64,000 bases of DNA from Prorocentrum cordatum (Eukaryota; Sar; Dinophyceae; Prorocentrales; Prorocentraceae). The stretch is from positions 373,121 through 437,120 of the forward strand of contig CAUYUJ010003892.1 in NCBI GenBank assembly GCA_963575745.1, given 5' to 3'. Both the position numbers and the translations under genes were made by a program. Shown one piece after another: positions 10,722 to 20,692 of the stretch (its first letter is position 1; each line of letters starts with the position of its first letter). The notes under the pieces are model-generated. The model was not told the DNA's origin. It searched no databases and saw only the letters and a program-made list of their open reading frames with translations.

Positions 10722-10976
10722 GACGGGGCGACCTGTGCGGAGCCCCTGGGCGCAGAGGGCCAGTCCGGGCGCAGCACGGCGGCCAGCGCGGCCGGGGAGG
10801 GCGGCGGCCCCCGCGGCAGCACGGGCAGCACCGGGAGCTCCGGCTGCGACGGCGGCGCGCAGGCGGAGCTGCTGGCCCTGCGGCAGGAGTGCGGGCGGCT
10901 GCGGGAGGAGGCGGCCGAGGCCCGCGGGGACGCGGCCAGGGTCCCCGAGCTGCTCTCGGACATCATCGGCCTCCAG
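10722..10976 (+). CDS. Candidate exon 2, coiled-coil segment
   Basis: It follows the acceptor CTCAG at 10717-10721 and starts in phase 0. The reading is DGATCAEPLGAEGQSGRST, a Gly/Ser-rich linker, then a helical heptad-like block AQAELLALRQECGRLREEAA and RVPELLSDIIGLQ. The end at CAG (10974-10976) is a guess: it keeps phase 0 and would use a GA donor. The frame stays open beyond it to about 11165. The 3' splice site lies 9 nt downstream of the MITE-1 target duplication. Product function unknown. Confidence 0.45.
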
Positions 10977-11169
10977 GACGCGCCACGCCAAGGGAGAGCG
11001 GGCCCCGAGGACGCGGGCCCTGAGGCTCTTCTCGCCGTCCTCGGGCTTCCGGGGGCCCTGCCAGGGCCCCCGGCAGGGCCAGCAAACAGGTGGGGAGGAA
11101 GAGCTGGTCCTGGTGGAGGGCCCTGGCGGTCCATGGCTCGTCTCCCACGGGACCCGCCTGCCTCGTGCT

Positions 11170-11400
11170 AAAGGCAGGGCCCATTTGGATCCGATCGATC
11201 CGATTCGATGTGGGTTTCGTCTGGCCCGGCCCGATCCGATTCCTGGATGCCGACGGTGCGATGCGGCCCGAGGCCTGCACGGCGCTGGTGTGCATCCCCG
11301 TGCAGCCGATGCGATTCGATTTCGACTCTGCAGCGCACGATCCGACGCACCTGCCGATGCGATCTGAGTTCGCGACCCGATGCGGACTGATCTCATCGCC
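11170..11400. repeat. Dispersed ATCCGATTCGAT-type repeat, copy 1
   Basis: GGGCCCATTTGGATCCGATC and the following GATCCGATTCGATGT recur with small changes at 51719-51790, and similar CGATTCGATT words fill 55035-55240. It lies in the second inferred intron. No gene seen. Confidence 0.6.
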
Positions 11401-11566
11401 CACCAAACCCCCCCAGCCCAACACGAAGGCCCCGATCTGCCCCCCAGCTCCAGTGGGCGGAATGGGGGAACATTGAAACCGAGAGAACACCTCTGGAAGC
11501 CGTGCCCCCCAAGCCCGAACTTCGGGTCTTCTGGTTAGGCTGGGGCAGTCTGGTAGGCAGTATAGA

Positions 11567-11757
11567 GGAACAAAAAGTGGCATAAACATAAAAGCTCGGA
11601 GGTCCGCGCGGATGTCTCGGATCCGAGCTGGACCCCCCTGGCGGCGCCTTCGGCGCCGCCCCTGGCGCGCTCCGCGCGCCAGGGAGGGGGGTCCAGCGCC
11701 GATCCGAGAAATCCGCGCGGGCCTCCGAGTTTTTATGTCTACGTCACTTTTTGTTCC
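11567..11757. mobile_element. 191-bp foldback element in intron 2
   Basis: The ends GGAACAAAAAGTG (11567-11579) and CACTTTTTGTTCC (11745-11757) are perfect complements. Inside them GGAGGTCCGCGCGGAT pairs with ATCCGCGCGGGCCTCC, and the centre holds GGCGGCGCC / GGCGCCGCC and CTGGCGCGC / GCGCGCCAG palindromes. The whole element can form one long hairpin. Diverged relatives of its outer and central parts occur at 32168-32234 and 32340-32450. Its right end lies 10 nt before the inferred 3' splice site of the last exon. No flanking duplication is seen. Confidence 0.65.
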
Positions 11758-11767
11758 CCTAAGTCAG

Positions 11768-11917
11768 AAGGACGAGCTGGCGGCCGCCCAGGCGACCGTC
11801 CGGGAGCTGGAGGCCCAGGCGCGCCCGGACCTGCTCACCCGCTGGTTCGACAGCATCGCGTGTGCGGGGGCGCGGCCCTCGCCTGGGCCCGCGGCCATGC
11901 CGGCGCCCCCGAGCTGA
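11768..11917 (+). CDS. Candidate terminal exon, coiled-coil protein C-terminus
   Basis: After CCTAAGTCAG (acceptor ending 11767) the frame starts in phase 0 as KDELAAAQATVRELEAQARP, DLLTRWFDSIACAG, then a Pro/Ala-rich tail to a TGA at 11915-11917. The first half has the heptad spacing of a coiled coil. It is the clearest coding island between 8 and 15 kb, ends in a natural stop, and matches candidate exons 1 and 2 in style and phase. Function unrecognised. Confidence 0.5.
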   Translation, partial: KDELAAAQATVRELEAQARPDLLTRWFDSIACAGARPSPGPAAMPAPPS

Positions 11918-12150
11918 GCCTTGTGGGGCGCGGCGCGCTGTCCTCGCGCGCTCTCGCCCCCGCGCCCTCGCCTGGGTGTCTCGTCCTCCTTCCAGGCCTC
12001 CCATGTGTGGTCCGAGTATAGTCGACCCGCATGGTGAGGATGGGCAACCTTCCCAAGGGTAATTACCATTGCATCCCTGCCCCTTCGGCCCATCCTTAGC
12101 GACTTTGAAATCGTTCACACGGGCCTCCAAGGCCCTCGCATCCTCACCGC
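11918..12150. other. No recognisable gene, probable 3' flank of the coiled-coil gene
   Basis: Mixed-composition sequence with no motif or repeat that I recognise. Confidence 0.4.
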
Positions 12151-12159
12151 GCATCCTTA

Positions 12160-12420
12160 TGATGCGGGTTGACTGTAGATGAGTCCAGAGGGTCGCACCG
12201 CATCGCCGGTGCATTGTCGGTGCGGCTCGCCGCGGACCCCGACTTTCCCCACACCGGCGGTGCCGATGACCGCCGACGGCGCCGATGCATTGCCGATGCA
12301 TTGGCGATGCATTGGCGATGCATTTGCGACGTCGGGCCGCATTTGGGAGGCCTCAACTCCTGTGCAAAAGGTTTCACTGGCTGTTTTCTGGCCCCGCCTT
12401 CCAGAATGGACTGGCGACGC
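12160..12420. repeat. GATGCATTGGC-type short tandem repeats, copy 1
   Basis: At about 12280-12325 the unit GATGCATTGGC repeats several times (period about 12), preceded by GCCGATGC words. A related block occurs at 30650-30780. Confidence 0.7.
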
Positions 12421-12679
12421 CATTGTGTATCGTTGAGTGATATCCGACCCCGAGCCAAACCTCCTGGTGGGTTCAGGAGATCGCCGCGGCGATCGCGACG
12501 GCCACAGGTCGGGGCAAGGTTTCCGTCAAGGAGTGGCATGCCTCTTCCTAGTCCCTCACCCGCTCTGCGATGTAGACGTGGCTCATGATTCCCCAATCAG
12601 AGCTTGCCTCTGTGTGGGTCCTAGCGGATTCATATTGTTAGGTGAGGTGCGTTGCCGATTTCGGTGGCCGGCCCTGGTG

Positions 12680-12760
12680 CCCGGGTGCCCGGGTGCCCGG
12701 GGGTGCCCGGAGGTGCCTGGGGGTACCCGGAGCTGCCCAGGGGGGCCCGGGTGCCCGGGT
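12680..12760. repeat. GGTGCCCGG short tandem repeats
   Basis: Variants of GGTGCCCGG repeat with a period of 9-11 bp. Confidence 0.8.
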
Positions 12761-12764
12761 GTTC

Positions 12765-12955
12765 TATCGCGCCCTATAGCTCTGTAGCCCTATAGCCCTA
12801 TAGCCCTGTAGCCCTACAGCCCTATATTCCTATAGCCCATATAGCCATATAGCCCTATAGCCCATATAGCCCATATAGCCCATAACGCTCCAATAGCCCT
12901 ACAGTCCTATAGCCCTATAGCCTCATCGCCCTAAAGCACTATAGCCCTCATGGCT
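12765..12955. repeat. (CCCTATAG)n octamer minisatellite
   Basis: Variants of TATAGCCC/TGTAGCCC/CATATAGCC repeat for about 190 bp. Confidence 0.85.
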
Positions 12956-14055
12956 TTCATAGCCCTCGCAGACTTCATACACCTAAGGAGCAATTACAAA
13001 GGGATCAATAAAGACTCTGATTGTTTTTTCTCGGGTATCATTAATGAAATAGCGACAGAGAGTTGTCAACTCATGCCCAATGTGACAATGTGGGCAGTCA
13101 TATTTTTCTGGTTAGGGGTCGATGATCACGCAACCAGTGTACGTGAGGGAGGCGTTTTCCCAGCAGCAGCTGCCCGCACGACGTCCGGCGCGAGCGCAGG
13201 GCTGTTTGTCGGGGCTCCCTGTAGCCTGACTGAGCGGGTCAGTTTCAAGAGGCATTTGACGGACAGAAGCTTCCTGCTTGGCATCGTTCGGCCGTTTGAT
13301 CTTTTCCTCGGCGAGGACACTGGAGGAGCATCTTCGATCGTCTTGCGAGGAAAAAACACGCACGAGCCCGAAAAATGCGCGTGGAACGGATGTCCGAGCA
13401 ATGGCAAGCCTGGTACCTTGGGCTGATGGGCGTCGGTCTTCGGCCGCAGGTCTGCTGGGGTTTCACTAATAGGGAGCTGCCGCGCTGGACTGACAGGCTT
13501 CCCCATCGTGTCGCCTCCGTCCGCGGGGCCTCCGAGGCCTCACTCGGCTCTGTACCAGGGCGACCGCAATCCTCCGAAAGGTTCGCGCCGTGTCGACCGA
13601 CGCCGACCCCGCCGGCGTTCGACGTTGAGCGCCGCCGGCGACTCAGAGTCGGTGGATGTTGAACGATTTGACGCTCTGTGGTAGCTTTCCGATTGGTCGA
13701 GGTTGCACAATTCCCGCGGAGTCAGACACCGAAGCCGGGGTCGTCACGACACGAACCTGCCGTACGTGAGCTCATCTCGCGCTGGCGCTCCAGAAGGCAT
13801 GGTCTCCGAGTTCCCAGGCGCGCCTCTTCGGAGACTCCCAAGCAGGCTCAGGGGAGGCGCCTTGAGGGCCCCGAAGCCTCGCGGCCTCGGCGCGGGCGCG
13901 CTGGGATCTGAGGCGGAGGACGCCTTCCCGCCCGAGTCGGATGCAACCTCTGGGAGGTCAAGTTCTGGCTTTGCCCTGGTCCGAAATCCGGGTTAATCCG
14001 GGTGAATCCCGCTTATTCTGGCTTAGTCGCAGTTAATCCGGCTTAATCCCGCTTT
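12956..14055. other. No recognisable gene; short TTAATCCGGGT repeats at the right end
   Basis: A 158-codon frame (12950-13426, plus) and overlapping minus-strand frames are open but show no motif, and the first crosses from the octamer repeat into unique DNA. At about 13985-14050, TTAATCCGG-like words repeat four times. Confidence 0.4.
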
Positions 14056-14058
14056 CGG

Positions 14059-14220
14059 CCACGCGCTGAGGGGGGTAGGTGGAGGGGGAAGGCTTCTTAG
14101 AAGCACCCCTTCTTCTTAGAAGCGGCGGGGCTTGTTTGTAGATGTAAGGCCCGCGCCTTCTAAGAAGCAGCCTCCTTCTTAGAGGCCTGCCCATCTTCTC
14201 CCTACCCCCTTGTACGCGCC
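14059..14220. mobile_element. Foldback element FB-2, copy 1
   Basis: The left end GCTGAGGGGGGTAGG has its complement CCTACCCCCTTGTACGCG at the right end. The interior has several near-palindromic CTTCTTAGAAG blocks. A clear relative is at 39691-39848, sharing TTCTAAGAAGCAGCCTCC and the GGCCACGCGC left flank. Confidence 0.6.
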
Positions 14221-14935
14221 GCCAACGCTTACTCCGCGGCCCAATCTGGCGTAGCAGCCCCCAACTGGGGCTCAATCCTCCGTGATGCTTCCGACAAAGA
14301 CCTCCCAGTGGTTGCCTCCTAAGCCCGATACCCGCGACAAGGGGGCCGATCCTGAGGAGGGCCGGCCTCTGATTTTTTTTTCGCCTGCGGCGATGGGAGC
14401 TCTCACCCGCCCAGCCAACACGCCCAGCCCCCTTCCCCACCTCCCTCCTCTGCCGCCTCAAATCGCGGAAGCTTCTGGTCGTCTTGGATTGAGTATACAT
14501 CCTCGAAAAGCGCCCCATGCGTAATAGTTCCAAACAGCGCTCAATAGCGCCCGCCCCAATCGCGCCCAAGACGCGCCCCAGGGCGCCCAACAGCGCCCAA
14601 GAGCGCCACGTGAGGGAGGTGCATCCTGTCCGCTTTGCGCGCGCCTGGGCGCGCTATTTGGCGCCACGGGGACGCCCCAAAGCTTCCGTGCGTTGCCTTC
14701 TGACTCCTCCGCTTCCTCCTCCACGTGCGGGCCTGCTCGATTCTCCATCCTCCTAGATCTTCGAGGTCGTGCGCTGCTGGCAGCGTGGACCCCCCAGAGT
14801 TCCAGACCCCCTCCCTCCCGGGACCAGTTTTTGTCATCCCGAGCCCGGGCCTGGTGAAGGGGACGGGACCTCTTGGGGCCGCGGATTGTTCAAAGCATAT
14901 CGGCGCATGTCAGGGCTCAACTGCACGCTTGGATT
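14221..14935. other. No recognisable gene; short GCGCCCAA repeats
   Basis: At about 14540-14605, GCGCCCAA/GCGCCCCA words repeat. The rest shows no motif. Confidence 0.5.
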
Positions 14936-14939
14936 CGGC

Positions 14940-15013
14940 CCCCTCCTCCTCCTCCTCCTTCTCCTCCTGCTCCTCCTCCTCCTCCTCCTCCTCCTCCTCC
15001 TCCTCCTGCTCTT

Positions 15014-15064
<51 letters not shown>

Positions 15065-15240
15065 GCTCCTCCTCCTCCTCCTTCTCCTCCTCCTCCTCCT
15101 CCTCCTCGTCGTCCTCCTCCTCCTCCTCCTTCCTCCCTCCTCCTTCCCCTCCTCCTCCTCCTCCTTCTCCTCCTCCTCCTCCTCCTCCTCCTTCCCTTCC
15201 CCCTCCTCATCCCCCTCCTCCTCCTCCTTCCCCCCTTCCG
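14940..15240. repeat. (TCC)n trinucleotide tract with TGC interruptions
   Basis: About 300 bp of CTC/TCC with a central CTGCTC block. Frames read as poly-Ser, poly-Leu or poly-Pro and are not genes. Confidence 0.95.
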
Positions 15241-15330
15241 CTCCACACGCGCTGCTGCTGGCGCCAGCCGGGCTCGTGCAGCGGCGGCCGACGCCGCGGC
15301 GATCGGGGCCCGCCGCTGCAGGGGGGGGGG

Positions 15331-15352
15331 GGCTCAAGCAATTGGGGCTCAA
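15331..15352 (+). other. Possible relic spliced-leader motifs at the 5' end of copy A
   Basis: GGCTCAAG occurs twice in 22 nt, the second time as CAATTGGGGCTCAAG. The dinoflagellate spliced leader ends ...TTTTGGCTCAAG, so both could be decayed leader 3' ends. Copies B and C carry the same pair except that the first copy begins TGCTCAAG. Confidence 0.4.
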
Positions 15353-15460
15353 GTTCTGTTGGGCCTGCCTCTGTACCGTCTCGTGGTGCTTGAGGGCACG
15401 TCTCCCGTGGGAGACCGCCAAACCAGAGGCAATCGCTACCAGATCAGTATCTCTCTCGCC

Positions 15461-16591
15461 ATGTCTCCTCCTCGTCGCAAGGGCGGCGGCTGGACGGGCT
15501 GGTATGGCCATCGTGCTGATAATGATCAGGTCTCTCCTTGGAAGTGTGGTCGTTGCGGCTGCGCCAGAAACTTGGGGATATTTTGGTATTGTAAGCAGTG
15601 CGGTGGCAAGAAGAGGGGTTGCGACGTACTACTCCGAGATGCTGGAGAGCTATGGTCCGAATGGGAGCGGCCACATGGTGGCGGACCGCCCGACCCTGCG
15701 CCCGTGGGGCTTCAAGGGCGAGGGCCCCCACCAGCTGCTGCCATCGTCGGGAACCAGGAGGCTTTGTCGGACAGCGAGATCCAGCAGCTCATCGAACTCA
15801 ACAAGAAGATCGGCAATCAGAGTGTGGCCACGGCGTATCAACTCTGCTTCGACCAGCGTCGACATGCAGGGGAGCCCATTCCGCTCCAGACGCAGGCCTC
15901 GACCGTGGACCGTCACATCAAACAGCTCGAGAAGAAGCTCAACGCCGACATGGGCCAGTATGAGCGTTGGAAAGAGTGGCTCGACGCTAAGAAGGAATCC
16001 GTCGCCAAGGCCAGAGTCGAGCTGCGTGACGAGATTGCTAAGTACAAAGGCTTGGTGGAGCAGTTGTCCAGCCAATTTTGTTCGCCAGCTCCGACCCAGA
16101 AGAAGACCCAGGTCACGCTCCAGGAGTTGCTCAGCGGCAACGGCGAGTTCCTCGACCTCTCCAGCGTGGAGAGCGCTTTCGGGGTCGACGCCGACGTCTA
16201 CGATATCCAAGAGTCTGATCGGGAGGAGCTTGTGGCCAGGTCGCAGCAACTACGTGAGCAGATCTCCAACGCGGCCACAGACCTCTTCGGCCAGGCGTCG
16301 GAAAAGTTCGAGGAGCTCAAGTAGGCCCGCAAAGCTCACGTCTTGCGTCTCGGCAAGAAGCGCAAGAACAACGAAGGTGAAGCTACAAGCGGATCCTCTG
16401 ATTCAAGAGCTGGCGGTGGAGCAGCATCTAGTGAGGGAGCTGGGGGAGCGGCTCCTGAGAATGCGGCAGCGAAGGAGCACGGCAGTGCGGGCCACGGGTC
16501 AGCGACCTCATCGGCCTCGGCACTCCTGGAGTCTGCAGAGAAGCTCTTGGGTCCACTTCCTCAGCAGGCAGCCCCCCCTGCCGTCGCGTAG
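15461..16591 (+). pseudogene. ORF1 of copy A (zinc ribbon, coiled coil), one premature stop
   Basis: From the ATG at 15461 the product is a presumed RNA-binding ORF1 protein. It has a zinc-ribbon-like module near residue 29 (WKCGRCG ... WYCKQCGGKKRGC, a CX2C-X11-CX2C spacing), coiled-coil stretches (DRHIKQLEKKLN, REELVARSQQLREQIS), a basic LGKKRKN patch and an Ala/Ser-rich tail ending PPAVA. A TAG at 16322-16324 interrupts it just after EELK, where copy B has a Lys codon; the frame then continues to the natural stop at 16589-16591. That stop lies in a hairpin loop. Copy C has the same premature stop. Confidence 0.75.
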
Positions 16592-16602
16592 TCGGCAGGG
16601 GG
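16566..16602 (+). promoter_or_regulatory. GC hairpin enclosing the ORF1 stop codon (copy A)
   Basis: GCCCCCCCTGCCG pairs with CGGCAGGGGGGC around a loop that contains the GCG TAG end of ORF1. The left arm has seven C's and the right arm six G's. The same hairpin is present in copies B and C. ORF2's frame is +1 relative to ORF1 here. Confidence 0.6.
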
Positions 16603-16691
16603 GCTTTCATGTGCACGGATCAGTTGATTTCCCAAGTGGCCCAGCGGCCACTTCCTCATCCCCACCGGCGTCAGATTCGTTCAGGAATACT

Positions 16692-17404
16692 ATGTCAGGA
16701 ATTTCATCGGCGAGGGCTCCCTCGTCGGCTGCATCGGCTGCACGGGCTTCGAGGAGTTCTGACAGCCAGCGCCGCTTGTCGGCCAGCAAGTTGGCCAGCT
16801 AATTTTTTAGTCCCCCCTCTGAAGGAGCCCTTCCATCTGACCCCTCCAAGTTTTATCAGTGCCCCCCTGCCCTGCCTGCGCGTTTCAGCTAGCAGTTGAG
16901 ACCGTGCAGTGTGCGGCGTGGTCATCGATTGAGTCCTGGGTTGAATCTTCGGCTGCGCACGTGCTCCTGGTTCAGGAACATCGTTTGGTTATTGCCGATG
17001 ACATCGCGAAGGCAGGACAGCGGGCACTAAAGAGGGGTTGGAAAGCTAGATTCGCTCCAGCGTTACGAACCAGCGAGGGGGGGTCCTCTGGAGGGGTGGC
17101 GATTTTGGTTCGGCAGTATTTTGGATTTCACGATCCCGATTTTGAAGCTGTCGTCGTCCCCCACAGAGCCCTGAGTGGAATCGTTTCGGTCCCTGGAGCT
17201 CCTCAAAACTTATTCACGGCTTTGTACCTTCATGACAGTGAGGACCTCTCTGACAGGAACCTCGCAATCCTTGCAGCAGTTGGATCTCGGCACAGCGAGT
17301 TTGCTGGCCCACGTTGTATCGGAGGTGATTTCAACATGACGCCTGCAGTGGTGGCCGAGTCGGCAGTGCCAGGCTGGTTGAAGTCTAACATCATTCTCAC
17401 GTAG
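16692..17404 (+). pseudogene. ORF2 N-terminus and EEP endonuclease of copy A
   Basis: The ORF2 frame runs through a Ser/Ala-rich leader (first ATG at 16692, MSGISSARAPSS). It is broken by a TAA at 16800-16802, where copy B has AAA, and by a 1-nt loss near 16853. The endonuclease follows with LLVQEHRL (the Mg-binding Glu), GGVAILVR, ALYLHDSEDLSDRN and CIGGDFNMTP (the GDFN motif). A TAG at 17402-17404, where copy B has AAG, stops it. The enzyme would nick the target DNA to prime reverse transcription. Confidence 0.75.
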
Positions 17405-18367
17405 GAAGGGACATGTACCAGCACGGGAGGAGTTCGGACGTTAGACTTCTTCATTTTGTCTGCAGGCCTGAGCCGTTGCTTGCAGTCGGTCGAGACGGTG
17501 CTCGGCACCGATATCAAGACGCGCACCCCCGTGCGCATCCTCTTCCACCCGCAGTTGGCTGAGCTCAAGGCCCTCCAGTTCCTGAAGCCCCCGAAGCTTC
17601 CAGCTGAGCGGCCAGTCGGCCCTCAGCCTCAGCCACCAGACATCTCAGAGGTTTTGGACTGCGCCAACTATGGTATGGATCTTGTTTCGCGGAAGGCCCC
17701 CAGAGGCCAAGTGCAGCGGCATCTCGACACGCTGTGCCGTATCTGGGCTGATTCCGCCGAGTGGGAGTTATCCCAGGTCCTCCAGAAGGACCTGCGTATC
17801 TGGGGTACCAGGGGCAGAAGGCCTCGTCTGGCCTGGGTCTCGGCTCTCGACAGGGACTCCAAGGCCTCCTGCAAGGATCCCATGTTGTTCGCTGGCAGAT
17901 GGTTATCTCGCTCCATTCGGTTTCTCCTGGGGGCTATGGGCGGCGGTGACGTCGTTACGTTCAACAATTACAAGCATCACATCCTGGAGGCGCCCCAAGA
18001 CATCTTCGAAGCTTTGGGAGACTGCCTGGAGGTATATCGCAAGTGTTCTGCTTTGGTCTTGGGGTTCGAGGATATTCATGCTGATTCGGGAGGTCTTCTT
18101 GAATGTCAAGTTCTTCTTGAACCCAGATTAGATGAGTATGCTAGGGCTTCCTCGCAGCGATCTTTGAAGGCGTGGCGCAGTTGGCTTTTAGACGGTATCG
18201 ACGAGGGAGGGCGTAATGCCCATAGGTGGACCAAGGAGCTGAAGCCTTGGGTGGCGACCACCACGCTCCCGGCCGAAGGGCTCGTCCTCTCGGACCCTCT
18301 GTCGCTTCTACAGGCTGAGGGGATCAGGTTCGGCGAGTTGTGGAATTCGAAGTCCCACCCCCCCTGA
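17405..18367 (+). pseudogene. ORF2 endonuclease end and linker of copy A
   Basis: The frame reads TSTGGVRTLDFFILSAGLSR (the LDxF motif of EEP enzymes) and RILFHPQLAELKALQF (terminal His region). A linker of about 250 residues follows and ends GELWNSKSHPP at a TGA directly after seven C's (18358-18367). The RT continues in the +1 frame from the same spot. The linker has no known domain. It is present with the same end in copies B and C. Confidence 0.7.
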
Positions 18368-18370
18368 GGC
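18358..18370 (+). other. C7-TGA +1 frame-change site in ORF2, copy A
   Basis: CAC CCC CCC TGA in the upstream frame becomes CCC CCT GAG in the +1 frame, and the protein sequence carries on naturally (PPEAC, then PIEYLEGL). The same string is present at 25032-25042 and 47743-47754. Confidence 0.55.
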
Positions 18371-20692
18371 TTGCAGGGGGCCCATCGAGTACCTGGAAGG
18401 CCTAAGTCCTCTCACGCCAGACGACTTGATTGCTGTGAGTAAGTCCTACGCAGTAGGTACAGCTACGAGTGTGGACGGCACTCACATGCGCAATTTTTCG
18501 ATGTTGCAACCAGGCCTACTGTCAGTCTTGTGCACGCTCTACTACATGATGGAGTGCACGGGGCTCATGGCCCACCAGACGCAGGTATTGGTCACTCTCC
18601 TCCTAGCCAAACCAGCAGGAGGATATCGGCCGATCGACCTTTTTTCTGCATGCTATAGACTTTGGGCGAGAGTTCGCCGCCCCTACGCCGAGCGATGGGA
18701 AGCCGATCATCAGCGGACCTACCTCGCAGCTGGGTCCTTCAACTCAGCTCTCGACGTAGTCTACAGGCAAGCCGTCAGAAATGAACAGTCTGTGGGTAAA
18801 GGCAAGGTTGTAGCCAAGATCCGTTGGGACCTCGACAAGTTCTACGAATCTATTCGGCTTCCTAAGCTCGTGGAGCGTTGTGAAGCACAAGGTTTCCCCA
18901 ATCAGATTTACAGGGTCTTGATCAAGGCCTACGGTGGAGCTCGCTTTATATCTCTGGGGGGCCTTTTGCATGGCCCGCATTTCAGTGAGCACGGAATAGC
19001 TGCTGGATGCAGTTTCGCCACTACGTACATAAGGCCTACGTTATCCCCACGATGGACCTCCTGAGGCTCCCCTATCAGGTTCAGCTCGACATCTACATAG
19101 ACGACTACGAAATTTCTAGCAGCGGGTCTGGGAAATCGGTAGTGTCTTCGCTGAAGGTGGCCTCGGGAGAGCTCCTGATTGCCCTCGAAGAGGACATGGA
19201 GTCGCAGATCTCGGTAGACAAGGCAGCAGTGATTTCCTCCGTCAAATGGGTTGGTCTGGCAGTGAAGTCTTTCTTGGGGAGGCGCGGCGGGCCTTCCGAT
19301 GACTGCCGCACCGCCATCAATCTAGGCATCGACGACGGCGCTGGTCAGGCGCGTCGTGCCAGAGGACGAGGTCGTAAAGCTGCTGCTCGCCTCCGTGTTT
19401 TTCGACAGAGAGTCAAGGGAGCCTTCGCATGTAGGCAGGCACTTGGGCGTCATTCCCGCAAAATATTCGTGTCTGGGCCGGTGGCGTCGATGACGTATGG
19501 GGCGGCTGTCTTTGGGGCGCCTGACCACGAATTGGGGATCCGGAGGTCGGGTTCCGGCAAGGCTGTCAAACAATCGGCTGGTACGAGGTCCCCCACGGCC
19601 CTTTGTATTATCGAGAACGACCCGATATACCACGCGTCTATTGCACCCATCGCTCGGTATTCCAGAGAGATTTGGGACGCCCAGGTGCAGCAGACCCCTT
19701 TCGCTTTAGGACTTCGTGAGCTTCGTGCTGCCCGGGATGACACCTGGGCCAGTCCGCCAGGCTCGTGGCGCAGAGTACGCGGCCCGATCGGTGCCATGTT
19801 TCTTTCGCTCAGCCGCGTAGGCTGGTCCATGACGCCCTTCGCGCAGCTGAAGAACGATCTCGGGGTCGCGTATTCCCTGACTACCTACTCCCCCCAGCTT
19901 ATCAAGCAGTTGCTGCATGAAGGAGTAGTCGGGATGCTTTGTAGAATTTCGGGGCAGAAGCTCGGACTTCAAGGCCGCGCATGTTACGACGCTGTGATCA
20001 GAGACTTGCGCAGCTCGAAATACACCTATTTTGAGAAGGGATGCATTCGTGCCAATGCCTGTGGGGCCTGCTGGACCCAGGAGAAAGCTGTTTCCCTCGG
20101 ATATAAAATCCCTGAGGTCCGCCGTTCTCTGTGTGGTGGCCCTTCAGACTCCACGTGGCACAGGCTGTGGGTGTGCCCAGCGGTTGACGATCTCAGGAAG
20201 GAGCTTTGTGATCCCGAAGTGTTGCAGGCCAGTTCCGATGTGGACCTCGCCACCGTCTCGAACGACCAGCTCGTGCTGTTCACTAAAGGGATCTTCCCCC
20301 GCCCCAGCGAGCACCTACCGATGCCCTCCAAGGAATGCCCCCCAATGGTCCACTGGGGAGTTCCTCAGCATGACGAGTTTGATGAACAGCTCTTCTCAGG
20401 GGACATCTTCTTCGACGGATCTTGTAGGAAACATGTAATTAATGAATTGTGCGGGGCAGGCTGGGGCTTAGCTGTATATGCTAACCACAGAAATTTACAG
20501 TGTGCTACGTGGGCCCCTCTGTGGGACAGGTTCCCCCAGACCTCCCAAGCTGCGGAGTGCAGCAGCCTGGCCTACGGGTCGCTGTGTCTCTTGGGCCCTC
20601 GGAAGGTTTCAGCGGTTGCCTCGATGTTTGCAGAGCTTTTAGCATGGAGAGACCCAAGCGCCTCTCCTACAAGAGGCCCTACTCAGGGCTGA
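18363..20692 (+). pseudogene. Reverse transcriptase and start of RNase H, copy A
   Basis: The RT starts with AVGTATSVDG and KPAGGYRPIDL, followed by YRLWARVR. Motif A is WDLDKFYESI and motif B is GIAAGCSFATTYI. A 1-nt deletion at about 19031, shared with copy C but not B, breaks the frame; motif C then follows as IYIDDYEI. Thumb and connection regions lead to the first RNase H residues FFDGSC and AAECSSLAYGS. A second 1-nt loss near 20603, shared with B, shifts the frame again. Catalytic RT aspartates are present, but the breaks make the copy defective. Confidence 0.8.

Noticed and set aside
12950-13426. 158-codon frame as a host gene
   Set aside because: It starts at the edge of the octamer repeat, has no motif, and is matched by equally open minus-strand frames.
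16568-16602. Intrinsic transcription terminator
   Set aside because: The GC hairpin is followed by only a short T run and lies between ORF1 and ORF2 of a retroelement; a bacterial-type terminator makes no sense here.
14769-16802. 677-codon frame overlapping ORF1 of copy A
   Set aside because: It starts in the (TCC)n tract as poly-Leu and runs as the other frame of ORF1. Only its last part (from about 16590) is the ORF2 leader.
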